Shown: positions 10,987-24,560 of the stretch, piece after piece
Numbering within the stretch: the stretch's first letter is position 1
Layout of the letters: each line of letters starts with the position of its first letter
Assembly: GCA_038380795.1 (NCBI GenBank)
Contig: CM076279.1
Location: 9,951,001 to 10,015,000 of the forward strand
Source of the DNA: Pyrocephalus nanus
Taxonomy: Eukaryota; Chordata; Aves; Passeriformes; Tyrannidae
Direction: 5' to 3'
DNA length: 64,000 nucleotides
Program-made: the position numbers and the translations under genes
Notes under the pieces: model-generated
What the model was told of the DNA's origin: nothing
Databases searched by the model: none
Seen by the model: only the letters and a program-made list of their open reading frames with translations

Positions 10987-13900
10987 CTCAGATGTTTGTG
11001 GCTGGTCAGAGTTGTCTCATCCACACAGGATTGCCTTTTGGAATTGGTGTCATTACCACCACATTTCCTGCCCGGTTTTGCTGCTGTATTTTCTCATTCC
11101 CTCCACATCTTCTGCTGCCACATTTCCTTTTTCCCTGACATCAGAGCAAGAGCAGAAGGGCACTCAGTTCACTACAAGGTCCAGAGCTGCCCTCAAGGAC
11201 CACAGCTCCAAACCTCCTCCCTTGGCTCCTGAAGGGTCCAAAGAGATGGTGATCAGGGAATAGGGGCACCAGACGTGAGCTCTGCATAAAAGACAACTGG
11301 GAAATGCAAAACTTAAAATATTTGGGATGGCCTATTCCTGAGTACACCCCAACAGCCAAAACAGTTCTCCTATTTAGTGACCCCAGGGGAGTGCCTCCCT
11401 TAAGGATTCTTGTAGGGAGGATTCATTCAATCCAGGCTTCAGGAAACAGCCACACTCTCAGGGTGACAATTACTCACATGTGCTGATGAAGCTCTGTGTG
11501 TGCCCAAGGGGAGCACAGTTCATGTCTTGGTGCCCACACAGGGAGAAACTACAGTGCAAAAATGTCCTTTGACAAGGGATCTTCCTCCTTTTGGAAGTGT
11601 CATTTGGGGAAATGTCTTGGAAACTTGTCTCTTCCTTCCTTTTTGTTTTCTCTGCAGTGATTTGGTGAAGCTCCTCAGTCTCACTGTTCTGTTTATTGGG
11701 TTTGCACTCAGGGATTATGCATTAATGGACTATTTGAAATTTCCTGCTCTTTTCATTTGTGTATGTTTGTAATTACCAGGGGAAGCTTTTCCTGGGCATT
11801 GATATAAATAGTGTCCTCTCCTTCTAAATCAAAGCAACCTCAGCCAAGATACTCGGAGGTTTCTTCACGGGGAGCAGAACATCAAAGAGATTGTTCCAAC
11901 ACAAACAAGAGGAGCTTTGATCTAAAACCAGGCTCAACCTACCAGCAACAAACAGTAGTGGCTCAGAAATTAAATAAAACGTTTCAGCAGTGACATCCTG
12001 ACCTCGGGGTGCTGGGAGATCAACACCACCCTGTGAAATGGCGTGAAAATAAAATAGGGGGGAGAAATAGACACAAAAAAAAATACAACAAAACATAAAA
12101 CTGCTTTAAAACTCAAATGAGAAGGGTTGCCACTCCTGAAGCTTTCAAAGTGCCCCACTACAGCAATCTTTTGGCTGCCCCTCCGCTGCTTTGTGCCTCT
12201 TTTCCACCTGCCCAGCAGCATCTGCCAGCTCCTCGCAAAGAGCAGGCTCTGCCCAGTTCAGGCACCCACGTGTTTTACTGGAGGGTGATGGAAGCAGAAG
12301 AAGGCGATGGTTGGGGGTTCACTCACAGGGATCCCCCCACCCCAGCACCCCGGGGGGCTCAGCATCACCCACCTGTGCTGTCCATGGCCGAGCTGGGGCT
12401 GCAGCCCCGCGTGGGCCGGGTGGCCGTGGGGTGTCTGCGGTGCAGAGCTGCTCCTCACTCCACTCGGGCATGGCCTCGGGCCCAGGGGCTGGCCTGCAAA
12501 AAATCAGGGCACACGTGGCTCAGGCTGGGTTTGGAGATCAGGATCAGCCTGAAAATTGGGAGGGAGCACAGAGTCATCAGGACGCTGTGGGTACGGGACC
12601 CCGGCGTGGAGGGTGTCCTGTGCCCACCCCAGACGTACCCAGGCCTAGGGTGGGCACAGGCTGGGTTTTGCTGGAGAAACCTTCAGCTCAGAGCTGAACC
12701 CATCTGAATATTTGGCCCTCAAAGCCTCCCACAGCAAGGAGATCCCCCAGGGATGAGCATCAGCATGGCTGAGAAGGGCAGGATTGGGAAGCTCACCCTC
12801 CCAAGGATTTAGGAAGAAATGTTCAATTTTAGACGAACTGAGTCTGAAATGCAAAGTCTAAATAGAAAAAAATAGGAAAAAATAAAAGAAAAGAAACCCA
12901 AAAAAAGCCTTAATTTCCATGAATTTTTTATGCTTGATGCTGATCCACTGCCATCCTGATCCAGCATCCCAGAGAAAGAAACCCTGAGGAAAGCTCAGGG
13001 GACAGTTACACTGCAAAGGGAAGCCAGCCTGGAGCCAGACAGCTTCCCTTGCTCTCCAGTATTGTTCTCTCCTAAGAAAGGAAAAAAAAAAAAAAAGCCT
13101 AAGAGCTGAGGAGGAAGGAAGGGACATTTGCCTGTGACACAACTACAAGCAGGCTGTGGAGCCAGCACAGGGCAGCCATGGGGGAGCAGAACATCCCCTC
13201 AGAGATGCTCAGCTGCAGCCATGTACCCACAGCTGGGTCCTCCTGGCACCTCGTGGTCCTGCCCCCCCAGTGCCCAGAGGGAAGCAGCATCTCATGAAGT
13301 GAATGCTCCCCTCCCATCTCCCCATCCAAGGGCACAGCACAACAAAGCAGGACTGTGGTGCCTGTATTTACAACCAGAGGAGCTGCAACACCACTTCCAG
13401 CATCTCTAGACTGAGGCTCTTCCAGCCTGCGGGTTTTATCTTCTCTTCTTGCTTTTAGGAGTGGAAAAAAAACCAAAACAAACCAAAACCAGGCTATAGC
13501 TCTGAATTCTGTGATTTCACTGACACACCCACATTTATGGCTGGTAACAGGGAGCCCACCTCCATCATGCCCTAAAGCAGCACAGGCATCAACAACAGTG
13601 CAGTGCCATCAGCCCTCAGAATCCCTCCAAGCACAGTCAGACTGTCAGCCCACACTTGTCTTTGCTCCATTTAGGATCTACTCTGTTTAATTTGTAGGCT
13701 TAAAACCTAATTCTGCCCAGGTAGTTCCTAAATCTGCAAATATCCATCACCAAATCCAACAGCTCTGCAGCTGCAGGAGGAGGTGGATGGGCACGTGGGG
13801 GAGTGCCATGACCACACACCACTCCAGCCCCGAGACCATCCTGCTCACAGCAGCTTCCAGAAGCCCTTTAAAGGTTTCCTGCAGCACATGAAGTCTTCAG

Positions 13901-16840
13901 AACCCATCCCAGCCCCTTGTGGCCTCTATTCCTGACCCTGGGGCTGGATAAAGGGTCTGGCACTGAGCCACTCTGGAGGATTTCCACTGCCTGCCAAGCA
14001 GCACCACGGGGGCAGCTCCCAGCCACGCCTGACAGCAAGGACAGGGGTCCATCTGCAGGCCAGGGGCTTGTTATATCCACCTCCCCGCCTCTGCCTGCAC
14101 AGCTGGCAGGCAGCCTGGTCCAGGGCTGGGAGCAGGGAGCACATACTGAGTCTCCTCGAGCTCAGTTTGATGCCTGATAGCTCATGTGGCACATGGGTAC
14201 TGCTGCAGTGATGGATGTGCCCTTTCCCCCAAGGTGACCGTGCTGGGGGGCAGCAGAGATGCAGAGCAGGGCAGAGGGTATCTATTAATGTCAGGAAACC
14301 ATTTCTCCCTCTGCACCCCACTCTGATGCCGCCCACAGGCTGTTCCTGTGTGTGGCACAGTCACCTGCCTTCCCCTTGGCACCCACACTGCCCAGCTCAG
14401 GCACCAGCTGATTTCCTGGAGGTGCTGAGCAGAGCAGCGAGCACGGGAAGGGTGCCCTCACACCCCGGCCACCACCGACCACAGCACTGACAGCCCACAC
14501 CGAGCACCAGCTGTGTGTCTGGGGCAAACGGGGCTCTGCCTCTGCAGGCACAGCTGGGATGTGCCCGCGGGTATGCCAGAGGAGAAGAACATCAATTAAA
14601 CCTCCTCATTTCAAAACTTGCAGATCACAGCGCTCCCCGAAGCCGCGGGACACCCAAAGCCCCCGGGCAGAGCGGGGGAGCCGGGGCTGCGCTCCGGGCT
14701 CCTCTGCCCCCTGCCTGCCGCAGAAAACAGCCCGTGCTAAATGTGGCCGTGGTTTTCCACATCCGCATCCTACCTGCCCGCGCGTGGGAGGCGAGCCGCT
14801 GGCCAAACGTGGGACCTGCGTGGCAAACACTCGGTTTCCAAATTTAGCAAAGGGCTCAACAGGAACGGATCGGTGTGAGCTCCTCCTGCCCGAGAAAGTT
14901 TGGTTCTCTCTTCACCTGTCTGCTTAAAAAGTGCTCGTTTTCCTCACTCTCAGCAAAGGGCAGCTGAGACTGAATCCTCGGTCCACACGTTCACTCTGAG
15001 TGCTCGGGTCTCCTAAGAAAATTCAATATAAAATGACAAGAACTGGTCCCCTGCCGTGTTCACAGTCCAGTCACACTGACTGTAGGAGAATGGGTAAGTG
15101 CCATATGAGAAGAGCCATGAAAGGACATATGTAGAATCATATGGAGGTGAGGAAGAGCGGGGTCAGTCTGGTTTGTGCCAGGTTCCAGCCACTGGTTCTC
15201 ACTTGGCCTGGCACAGGAACCCAAATGAGCAGAAAATCACCCCTTTTCACCGGGGTTGTTTTTTGCCTGCTGTGCTCCCAAGGGTGAGGATACCAAGGCT
15301 ACCAAAAGGAGGAGGAGGGGTAAGGATTGGAAGGGCTGGACCACATCAACCCCAGTTTGGAGCAGTTTGGACAGCAGGACCACATTTCCCCTCCCCAGCC
15401 ACAACAGAGAGGGCGGCCTGCCCTTCCCTCCTGGGCTTCACCAGGACTTTCCTGACTGCCACTGGCCCTGCAGTCACCCCAACACAAATTCAACCCCAGT
15501 CACATGGAGGGGAAGAACTTGAAGCTGTAAGAGTCTGTTCTGTAGCCAAGGACTAAACTCTGCCTTTGTGCAGAGCATTTCCCAACAGTTGCCTCCTGTG
15601 GACATGGAGGCTGCTCCTCAGCCAAGATGCCTGGGGAGTTTTGGGGTGACATTAATGAAGCCAGGCTGGTGCATGTCAAATGACCTGATCTTGGCACCTC
15701 TTGTGCTGAGCAGAGAGTTTTAGGGCGCAAAGACCCAACCTAGGCCCCTCTGGGAAGGTTGACCATGGAGGATGAAGCCCTGGCTGGGGGTTGTTCCTTG
15801 AACATGACCTAAAAGCCACGTGCCACTGCAGGGACACATCAACACTTTGGAGCTCCAAAAACACACTTAGAGCTGCTGATTTGGGTGAAAATCCATTTTA
15901 GCAGAGCATGTGTGGAGCTGCAGACACACACAACATGGAGACCACAGTGCTGGTGTCAGAGCCCTGGGAGATGTCACCCACTGACACCCAGAAACCTGGG
16001 GTGTGGCAGGATCCCTATCACTGCACCAGGAGGTTTCTTGGCTTGCTGAGATAGGATCAATCCCCACTCCCATCCTGTGTGCCATAAATCCCCTGGAGCA
16101 GCAGACACAACACGCTGGGATGTGGTGCTGTGATGCTTTGACAACTCCTTCCCTGGAGAAGACAGAGACAGATGTCCCTGCATCCTCTGCCTTCAGGGAT
16201 GAGCTCTGATGGATCCTTTGCTGTTGCCCCCTGTTTTGGTCACAGACCATGGGGCTAAAGAGCCTGGTTACAGACACCCCTGTGCCACTGAGCCCTGACC
16301 CCTCTCATGCCAGACGAGCCCCCCCATGCCCAGGGCTTGCTCAGGAGCTGTGTGGGGACAGATGGCAGGTACACAGAAGTGTCTGAGCTGCACTGCAACC
16401 CCCCTGGCTCATCCATGGATCCAGGCAAGCCAGGTTTCCATCTCTCAGGTTAGAACTGCTGCCCTGGGGGTCTCATGTGGGGACACTCAGCCAAGGGGAC
16501 TTCACTGAGTCCCTGGGACCAGACCTTCAGCATCAACTGTGCCTCATCCCAAGATCCCAATGCAGCAGACAGGATTTGCTGCCGATCCAGAGGAAAGGGA
16601 GCACCAGACATCAGAGCCCCTCACTAAAGACAACCCTCTCTGCCTTCCACACCTTTCCCAAAATGACTGGTCCCTGGCAAAAGTAAGGAGAATTGTCCCC
16701 ATTTCCGGGGATGGAACCTGCGCTGGTCCTTGTGGACTAACTCAGACCCAGGGAACCCCTGGGGTAGGACCCCCCAGCCCGGCCCGGGAACCAAAGGAAG
16801 GACCCTGTCCCAACGCAGTTGGGATCCGGGCTGCACTCAC

Positions 16841-17190
16841 CTTCCCGTGTGACCTTCCAGCTCCCAGGAACACCGCTCCTTTTAGGGCACGGGCCCTTCC
16901 CGGCAGGCACATTGTGAGGAGGAGGAGGAGGAGGGAGAAGGGAGGAGGCAGCGGCAGGTCAGGCCCAGCTGAGTGCAGCAGGTGAGATGTGAACGCAGCG
17001 CTTCCCACCGATCCCCGCAGAGATCCCTGCGGTGCCGCCCCGGATCCTGCACACGATGCTGCCGAGCTCGGGGCTCGCTCCTGCTCCTCGTGCCCGTATC
17101 TGAGCTGAGCAGGGACACAGCCTTGTACCCCCGCACAGGAAGGCTCACGGTCCCAGCCCTCACACGCCCCTGGGGCGGTGGTGGATGAGC
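16841..17190 (-). promoter_or_regulatory. GC-rich block with ATG and splice donor, possible alternative first exon
   Basis: An ATG at 16912 opens 24 codons (MCLPGRARALKG onwards) that end exactly at AAG then GTGAGT (16840), phase 0. If exon A uses the 9775 acceptor the frame would join. The N-terminus would not resemble mammalian p84, so this is speculative. The flank up to about 17190 is CpG-rich. A purine-rich GAG tract lies at 16917-16950. Confidence 0.25.
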
Positions 17191-20100
17191 TGAGGGGAAA
17201 TTGGGCGGCGCAGGGTGCAAAACAAAGCCCTGCAAAAGTGCCGGCAAGAAGCAGCAGCCTCTCGGTTCCCTGATCACACCCGTGAGGGTTTCTCTGCTTT
17301 CTGGCCCCCTCCTCCCCACTTGGATCTCTTCCCTTCCCTGCAGCAGACACATTTCATCCCATAACTGGTTATTTTGCTGTCTGCCAGCTCAGCAAGACCA
17401 GAGACTTCTCTGCATTCATCCCACTACTTTGCAGAGCTGCAAATCTCCACTTCCTCTGTGCAATTCTTAAAATACCCATGCCATCAGCTGGATTTTATTC
17501 CATTTGCAGTGGGAAAAAAATTTAAAAGGGAAGGGAGAGAAGTCACATTTCTCCCTTCAGGTTTCAATAACTATAAGATTTATAGTGAAAAAAAAGCCTT
17601 AGTGACGCAAAAGCCACCTTCCCCAAGAGTTTGGGGCAGTTATGGGAACCATCTGGTTATATTCTTAAAAATGAAGACCTTTGCATTGAAATTACCCTGG
17701 AAACTGGCAGATAAACCCGTGGATGGAAGGGCTTTGCAGCCTCATCCTCCTCAGCAGATCACACATTAACCTCTTGGCTTTTTGGATGTGTCTGGAGGGT
17801 CCTGTCTGTAGCTGGGTGGGCACCCCTGAGCAGCTGCAGCCCAGGCAGAGACAGGCAAAGCCAGGCATGGCACAGCCACAGCCTCCCCACCCACAGGGAG
17901 GGGGGATTTTTGGAAGAGCTGCCAACGCACTGCCAGCAAACACCCAAAAACCTTCCCAGGCTGCAGGTGAATCCAGCCTGACCAGCACCAGAGCTGAGAC
18001 CTAGGAGGACACCTGGGCCACGTCCCAGCCCTCCAGCAGCCCCCCTCCTCCTCCTGTTCTGTTCTGCTGACACAACAAGCACAGCCAGGCACAACCATGG
18101 GGTTGCCTCCCCCCTGCAGGAAAGCACATCCCTGTCCCAAGAAAAGGGTGTTTCCATCTTAGCTCCATGGCAGGAGTTGAAGCTCAGCCCTCTGTGAGGC
18201 CACTGGGGTGAGACTGAAAGTCCAGCACAGAGGAACAGAGACATGTCCATCCAGGTGAGTCACTTCAACCCATCGTACTCAGTGGAGGGAAGTGACTCAG
18301 GCTGTCCCCTGCAGGCACTCACCGAGGGGAAGCACAGCCCCTCAAGAAGATGTGCTGCTCTGTCTCTTGGGTTATCCAAAGCTGCAGAAATCACCAAAAA
18401 CCAACCCCCCTAGACTAAGTGAAGCACGTGAGACACAGACTCAGTGATTCAGAAATATCTGAAGCCACGAAAGAAAACCTATAACCCAAATCTGCTGGCG
18501 TTGCAAGCAGGGCTAGCAGCAAACAGCAGGCTCCCTTGGGAAGCTTGGCTGCACTATCCCGCCCCGTTCTCCAGTGTGTTCAGGCACACCCTGCCTTGGA
18601 TCCTCAGTGTCATTACTTGGAGCTCTGCTGACCACAGCCAGCCCTGGGAGATGTCCCCTCTCCCGTCTTTACCCGAGGACAGCAGTGACACAGCAGGGCA
18701 GTCCCAGCCCGTGGAGCACGCACGTTTGCTTTCTTTGAGTTATATTTAGTCCCGCTCCAAAGCCAGGCTCTCCCCGCCTCCTGCAGCCCTGTGTTTAGTT
18801 ACAAATTCACTACACGGGCACATCTAAGGTTTCCTGTGGTTGTTTATCAGCCCCGCTACAAGCGCTCGCAAAGAAAAGCCGGCGCCTTGCACGGGCACGG
18901 AGCGTGGAAAACTTCCGTGCTCCTCCCTCTGCCCCATCCCACCGCCAGTAAATGCCCCGATCCCAACTCTTCCCATCCCTCAGCAGACACCCTGGCTGGC
19001 TCCCGCTTCGAGGAGGGATCGTACCAATACCATTGTCAGCGAGGAGCGAGCTGTTGGGTGATGGAACATCCTGGAGGGAGAGGTGGTGAGTGCTCAGCCG
19101 CAGGGGACACACGCGAGCTCAGCGTTTCGTCACGGGGTGACAGATGTCCCGTGGAGCAGCGCAGAATTCACCAACCCCTCGTGCCTGCCCTCCCCCTGCA
19201 CTGCCTTGGGGTGAGACTGGTTATGAAAGTAGCACATCAGAGGCTCTGTCTAACTTTACACAGCTCAGCAGTGGCCGCCCAGCCTGCGCTGCCCTCTGGA
19301 TCTGGCAGCACTGACTGGAGCACAGGTATCAGCTGGGAGCCGGGGGGGATGTGTGAGCTCAAGGGCTGCTTCCCCCTGCTGAACCTGAGGCTGTGGCAGT
19401 GCATCCTCTGGGCTGCTCAGAACTGCAGCTGGCAGCTCCCAGGAGCCAGAATCACCCCTGGCAGCAGGACAGGCTGGTGCTGCAGGGGAGTCCATCAGGG
19501 GTAGGTCTGACATCCTGTTTGCGCCCTCCTCTTAAACCGTGTCCATCTGCCGGTGGAGCAAATGCTGTTTCTGGCCCTGATCCCGACCTCCAGCCCAGCT
19601 GCACAGCTCAGGTAGGAAAGCAAGACAAATGCAGCTTTCCAGCCTGCAGCCCTCCTTATTGTCTAGCAACAGCAGCTCCAGGCTCCCCTGAGGGCCAAGG
19701 ATGAACACCAAGGGCAAGGTCTGCTCCACCTCCCCTTCCATCAGCTGCCCAGGGTGAGGGGTCTCAGTTCAAATGAAAACTAAGCAAAGCTTTGGTTGTG
19801 AAACTCAAACCCCACAGAAAGATCACCTGTCTCCCTTCTGTCCCCATTCAGACACAGAGCACGAGCAGAGGGGACCAGCAAAGGAGGTGGAAGGATCATG
19901 TGTGCCGTGGCCCAGCCTAGAGCCCCCCTTCTGGTCTGATTTTCAGATTTAGCTCAAAACCTGGCAGGGCCTGTGGTTTCAGACAGCTCTGACATGAAAC
20001 CAGATGCTCTCCCTCGGGCTCTTACTGCCAAGGAAAAGCATCTTGAGCTCAGACTGCTTTCCAGCATCTCTTTGCGGTGCTGCTTTCCTGCTGGTTGCTC

Positions 20101-20777
20101 TGGCAAGACATGGCCCTGCCAGGAGACTCCTGCCCATGGAGGGAGAAGTAAATGAAGGATCTTGGAGCCATTTCACTAATGAAACACCTTTGAGCTCGTA
20201 CTGCAGCAGACATTCATCAGCCCATCAGGACTGAATGAGCCCCAGAGCCCTTTGCTAAAGCTGGCGTGGAAGTGGAGCAGCTTCCTGGACATTAACGACC
20301 CTTTGGAGACTTCCTTGCCAACGTCACATTTCATTCTTTCTAAGGAAAGAAACGAGTTTTCCGGAAACATCAGCTTTTTAGATTTAGCATCTCTTTCCAT
20401 TCCCAGAAATGGCTTTGGAAAAAAAACAATCAGAGGGAAAAAATACCTGTGATTTAAAAACCACTGCCAGGTTTGGGAGCACAAACAGCCCCGAGCTGCC
20501 CAACTGAGGGGGAAGTAAAAGCAGGCAGAGCTCAGGCTCCCAAATGTGGCCAGCCTGGGAGAGGCTAGAAGGGGAGCTGGCTGCTTTCCTGGGGTAGAAG
20601 AGGCTGTTGGATGGCAAAGCCATTCCCTGCCTCCATACAGACCCACTCCCTGAACAATGCCTCCCTCATACAGGACTTTCACCAGCAGAGCCACTGGTGG
20701 GACAGTCCCTGCACTTAGACATGCTGTGTGAGAGAGAACCAGCTGAGAGAGAACAATTCTGAGTAACAGCAAATCCT

Positions 20778-21203
20778 TATAGAACCATGGAATGGTTTGG
20801 GTTGGAAGGAGCCTTAAAGGTTGTCTCATGGCAGGGACACCTTCCACCAGCCCAGGTTGCTCCAAGCCCTGTCCAACCTGGCCTCGGGCACTTCCAGGGA
20901 TGAGGCAACCACAGCTTCTCCAGGCAACCTGTGCCAGGGCCTCACAGCCTTCACAGTAAGGAATTTTTTTCCTAATATCCCATCTAAACCTACTCTTTTT
21001 CAGTTTGAAGCCATTTCCCCTTGTCCTGTCACTCCAGACCCCTGGAAATAGTCTCTCTCTATCTTTCTTGTTGGCTCCCTTCAGGTACTAACAGGTTGCA
21101 ATGAGGTCACCCCAAAGCTTCTCTTGTCCAGGTTGAACAAACTGAATTCCCTCAGCCTTTCCTTGCAGGAGAGATGCTCCACCCCTCTGATCATCTTGGT
21201 TTA
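20778..21203 (-). repeat. CR1 LINE 3' fragment, about 425 bases
   Basis: One of the longer CR1 copies. It runs from the tail (GGAATGGTTTGGGTTGGAAG) through GGCAACCTGTGCCAGGGCCT, the CCCCTTGTCCTGTCACT segment and the CAGCCTTTCCTTGCAGGAGA segment. Confidence 0.92.
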
Positions 21204-23854
21204 CCCCTCACAAAGGAATTTGGGGTTCAGAAACATCAGTTTGGGGGTGTGCTCAGGATTTTTTGCTGCAGAGTCAGCAGTTTCCCCCCCAGCTGCAGGA
21301 GACTGAGCATGGCAGGGTTGGTGCTGCAGCATCAGGGGCTGTTCCTTGTGAACTCTGTGAGTGTGGCCAGTGGTGACACACAGGTACCAGCCTGCTTCAC
21401 CTGGCCACAGGTCCAACCTGGCCACCAGACCTCAAGGGACCTCCATGGGGGTACCTGTATCCAGTGGTGAGTCCAGCACTTTTTATGATTTAAGCCCTTT
21501 GTCCCTGGATGATGTGACGGTGTCTCAGTGCCCAGCTCTGTGCAGGGACACAGAACTGTTCTCTCCACAGTGAAGCTTCACCAACCTCTGCTGGAAGCTG
21601 CACTCAGGTGGCCACACCTGTCTGACAGTGGACTGGGACTCAGGGAGGGCACAGAGTGATTGCCCATGGGCTTGGGGGTCACATAAGGAGGGTGACCAGA
21701 GTCAGAGTGACCACAGCAAGTTGTGTGTGGCCCCTACCCCTGCTGTCAGCAGATAAGCAGGCTGGTGGTGCTCTCTTGGCAGTGGGGACAGAATGATGTG
21801 ACAGCTGCTGACAGGGCTGACACAGAGCACAGAGGAGATTAGCAAGGAAGGGATGGGTGTATAGCATTGCACCAGGAGGGCAAGGTCAATAATGAGATTT
21901 GATTACATGGTACGGACAACAACAAAAACCTCAGCTTTCAGTAGGACCATGAGCACCCCTGTAACTCCAGTCTGGCCTGGAGAACCACAGCAGAGATTCA
22001 CTCCCAAGCAAAACCCATCCCAGCACAGATCACTCACGACAGCAGCTCCCTCGGAGAGCTCCTGCCCAAATCACGTCTGATGAACGGTGCTGTCTTCAAA
22101 GCATGTCACACCTCAAAACAGAAAGACATGACTCAGCCAACACAGCATCTGCCTTCAGAACAGCCATTAGCACCAGCAAAGCTCACCAAGCAAGAAAGAA
22201 ACTGGGAAAGCAGCTCCTGAGAGCCCCCACGGCTGAGTAGATGTGTCAGCATTAGGAAGGCTGGGCACAACTACAGTGAGAGTTCTCTGGGGTCAGAGCT
22301 CTCCCAAGCACTCAGAGCAGAGGAGCTCCAGGTGAAAATGAGAGTTTGGGTGCTGGGGAGTGGTGCTGCTCCAGCCCACACCCCAACAGGCAGCTGCCAC
22401 TGATAAAGGGTGATTATGGCCTGTCATAACTGCAGCTGTGCCCACCCTGTGCATCTCAAGGTGATGGGAAAGGGGCAATCCTGAAGGCACCAGTGAGATA
22501 GGGCACAGGGCAACCCCTGCCAAGGAGGCCACACACAGGTTGTACATCGAGATTCTTGTCACCTGTGGAGTGAGACCGTGTCCAAGCAGGACAGCTCTGA
22601 GACAGCTCACAGGATCCCAGGGGGAAACCATCAGAACCCAAAAAGAGAACATGGAAGCTGCTCCAGTAGGGATGTGCAGGTGGTGTCTGGCAGTGGGGTA
22701 CAGTGGCCAGTCTCCTTCCCCACAGCTCCTCCACGAACAGAGATTATCTTATTTTTGAGGCAAAAAAGAAAGCAGCGTTCCTGTCACAGAACAACCTGAA
22801 CACTTGGTCCAGGACACTCCTGTAAAAACACTGGTAGTTGCCCTGAGCCATCTCACTCAGGGCCAAGAAGTCTGTTCCCCATCTGGTTTGAGGCCAGCCA
22901 GTCATGAATATGGACAGGCAACAGATAGTGCTGCCTCATAGCTCTGTTTCTTTAGGAAGCAGGGCTAAACCCCAAAATATACGGCAAATTATTTTAAGGT
23001 AGAAACACCATCAGAGCTGATATTACAGCAGCCCCCCAATACCTGCTGTCAGGCCAGTCCTGTGCACTGGAGCCCCATCTCAGGGCCAGCAGGGAGAGGC
23101 CCCAGGACAGAGCCCTGCAAAGGTCCAGGTCTTGTCAGAACAGCTGGAGGCTTTGAGGACTCAAACTATTTCCTCAGGTCAAATTTTGTGTAATACTCAG
23201 AGGTGATAAATCAGCCCTTGAAGCCCAGAGGAATTTGTTTCTGTGTTCAGCCTTGGTCATGAAACAGAAGTTCTGCTAAGGTGCACAGACACTGGGAGAG
23301 CTCCCGTGGGAGTCAAGAATATCCCAGGGAGCGGTCAGGGTGCAATGGCTCAGTGCCTCTAGTACAGACAGAGGAAAGCACTCAGGGGAGGAGGACTAAA
23401 ATGTGCCTGTTGCACAGAGTTGGCTCATCTACATTTTTTTGCAGCTTTTTGCTTCCTTTCTGGACGGGGCTCTGCTCTCTCCTCGTTATCGCCGCTGCCA
23501 TCGCTCTTTATTGCCCCGTCACTGCTGCGGCGCTCGGGGCCCCAGGGGACAGCTGAGGCACCAGGCCAAGGGGAGGGGAAGTTGGGCAGCCACACCACTG
23601 CACAAACAGCCAGCTCTGGAGCGAGCACCATGCCAAAATCCCGAGCACAGGCTCCCCCCAGCCGGGTGCACAAGCACTGCCCGCGCTACGGGACAAGGAG
23701 CTGGGATGGAGGAGCCCCTGGGTGACGGCCGGGAGAGGCGCTGGGCAGGTGACTCCGTTCTCTGCAGCTGGGAGTTGTTTCACACACAGCAAAATGAACA
23801 AGCATGAGCTAGTGCTGAACCAGCCCCAAGTCAGTGATGTAACAACTCACTCAC

Positions 23855-23872
23855 CCATCTGGGCTGTCTGTG
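23855..23872 (-). other. candidate PIK3R6 start-codon exon (unproven)
   Basis: The minus strand has ATG at 23858-23856, then one G, then the consensus donor GTGAGT. Joined to exon A at 9777 this would read M-E-V-E-S-D; human begins M-E-S-S-D-V-E. The phase (1) is right. An AG lies only 14 bases upstream of the donor-side end, so the exon is either tiny or starts further right as a first exon. Another option is ATG-AGG-G before GTGAGC at 10291-10285, which would give M-R-E-V-E-S-D. Confidence 0.25.
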
Positions 23873-24370
23873 CAGGGGATGAGTGAGCAGCGAGTGCCCG
23901 GGGGCCTGGAACGATGGCCAGAGCAGTAACAACATCAAAACTGCCCGTGTCTTCTCCGGGGCTCAGGCAGCAAAGTCCCCACACTCCTTCCTGGGACGGG
24001 CTCCAGAGCAAATCCCATTTCCCCCCGGGACCCTGCTCTCTGACAGGGTGCAGCAGGGGAAGCTTGCACAGATATTCCTTTCCTGCAGAGAAGCAGCATA
24101 TTCCTCATCTCCAGCACCATCGGTGCCCTCTCCCCCAATTCTTCCTGAGAACAGGAATTAATCTGCCCCTGTCCGTGGCTTTCCAGGTTCTTTGATTCAC
24201 CGGGAAGCAGCACTCATGCCCACACCACCAACCTCTAAGACGTAAAGCATTCCCCAGGTACAGGGGACCAGCAGAGCGGCAGGTGCTGCTCAAGGGAACA
24301 GGGAGAAAAGGCAGAGGATGAGCAACACAGTCCCCATGCACAGACCCGTGTGTCCCCCCGGAACTCTTAC

Positions 24371-24560
24371 CTGCTTCTTCAGGGCAGGCACGGGGACCCC
24401 AGCGAGTCACACACACTCCAGAGGTCCCGTCCAGCGCGGGGGGCACGGGAGGGTCCTGGGGGGGTCATCGCAGGGGCTGCTCTGCCCGTGGGGAGGGCGG
24501 CGGGGGCCGGCAGAGCCCCGGGGCTGAGCTGCTGAGCTCTGCTGCCACTTCAAAGTCTGC
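24371..24560 (-). promoter_or_regulatory. GC-rich block with splice donor, possible PIK3R6 5' UTR exon or promoter
   Basis: The minus strand reads AAGAAGCAG then GTAAGA at 24370, a strong donor. The preceding 190 bases are GC- and CpG-rich, as in a first exon. It contains one ATG whose frame closes within the block. No coding similarity seen. The transcription start is not identifiable by eye. Confidence 0.3.

Larger units (their letters stand above)
9778..24370. other. PIK3R6 5' intron or upstream region, no confirmed exon
   Basis: About 14.6 kb upstream of exon A. It holds CR1 copies at 10844 and 20778 and CpG-rich patches near 14620-14900, 16840-17190 and 18790-19060. It also holds the unproven start-exon candidates at 10285 and 23855. 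No open frame here resembles a known protein. It is probably intronic, because the start-codon exon must lie upstream of 9777. Confidence 0.6.

Noticed and set aside
12117..12707. Plus-strand open frame of 196 codons in a GC-rich stretch
   Set aside because: No similarity recognised, no flanking exons on the plus strand, and unlike any PIK3R6 part on the minus strand.
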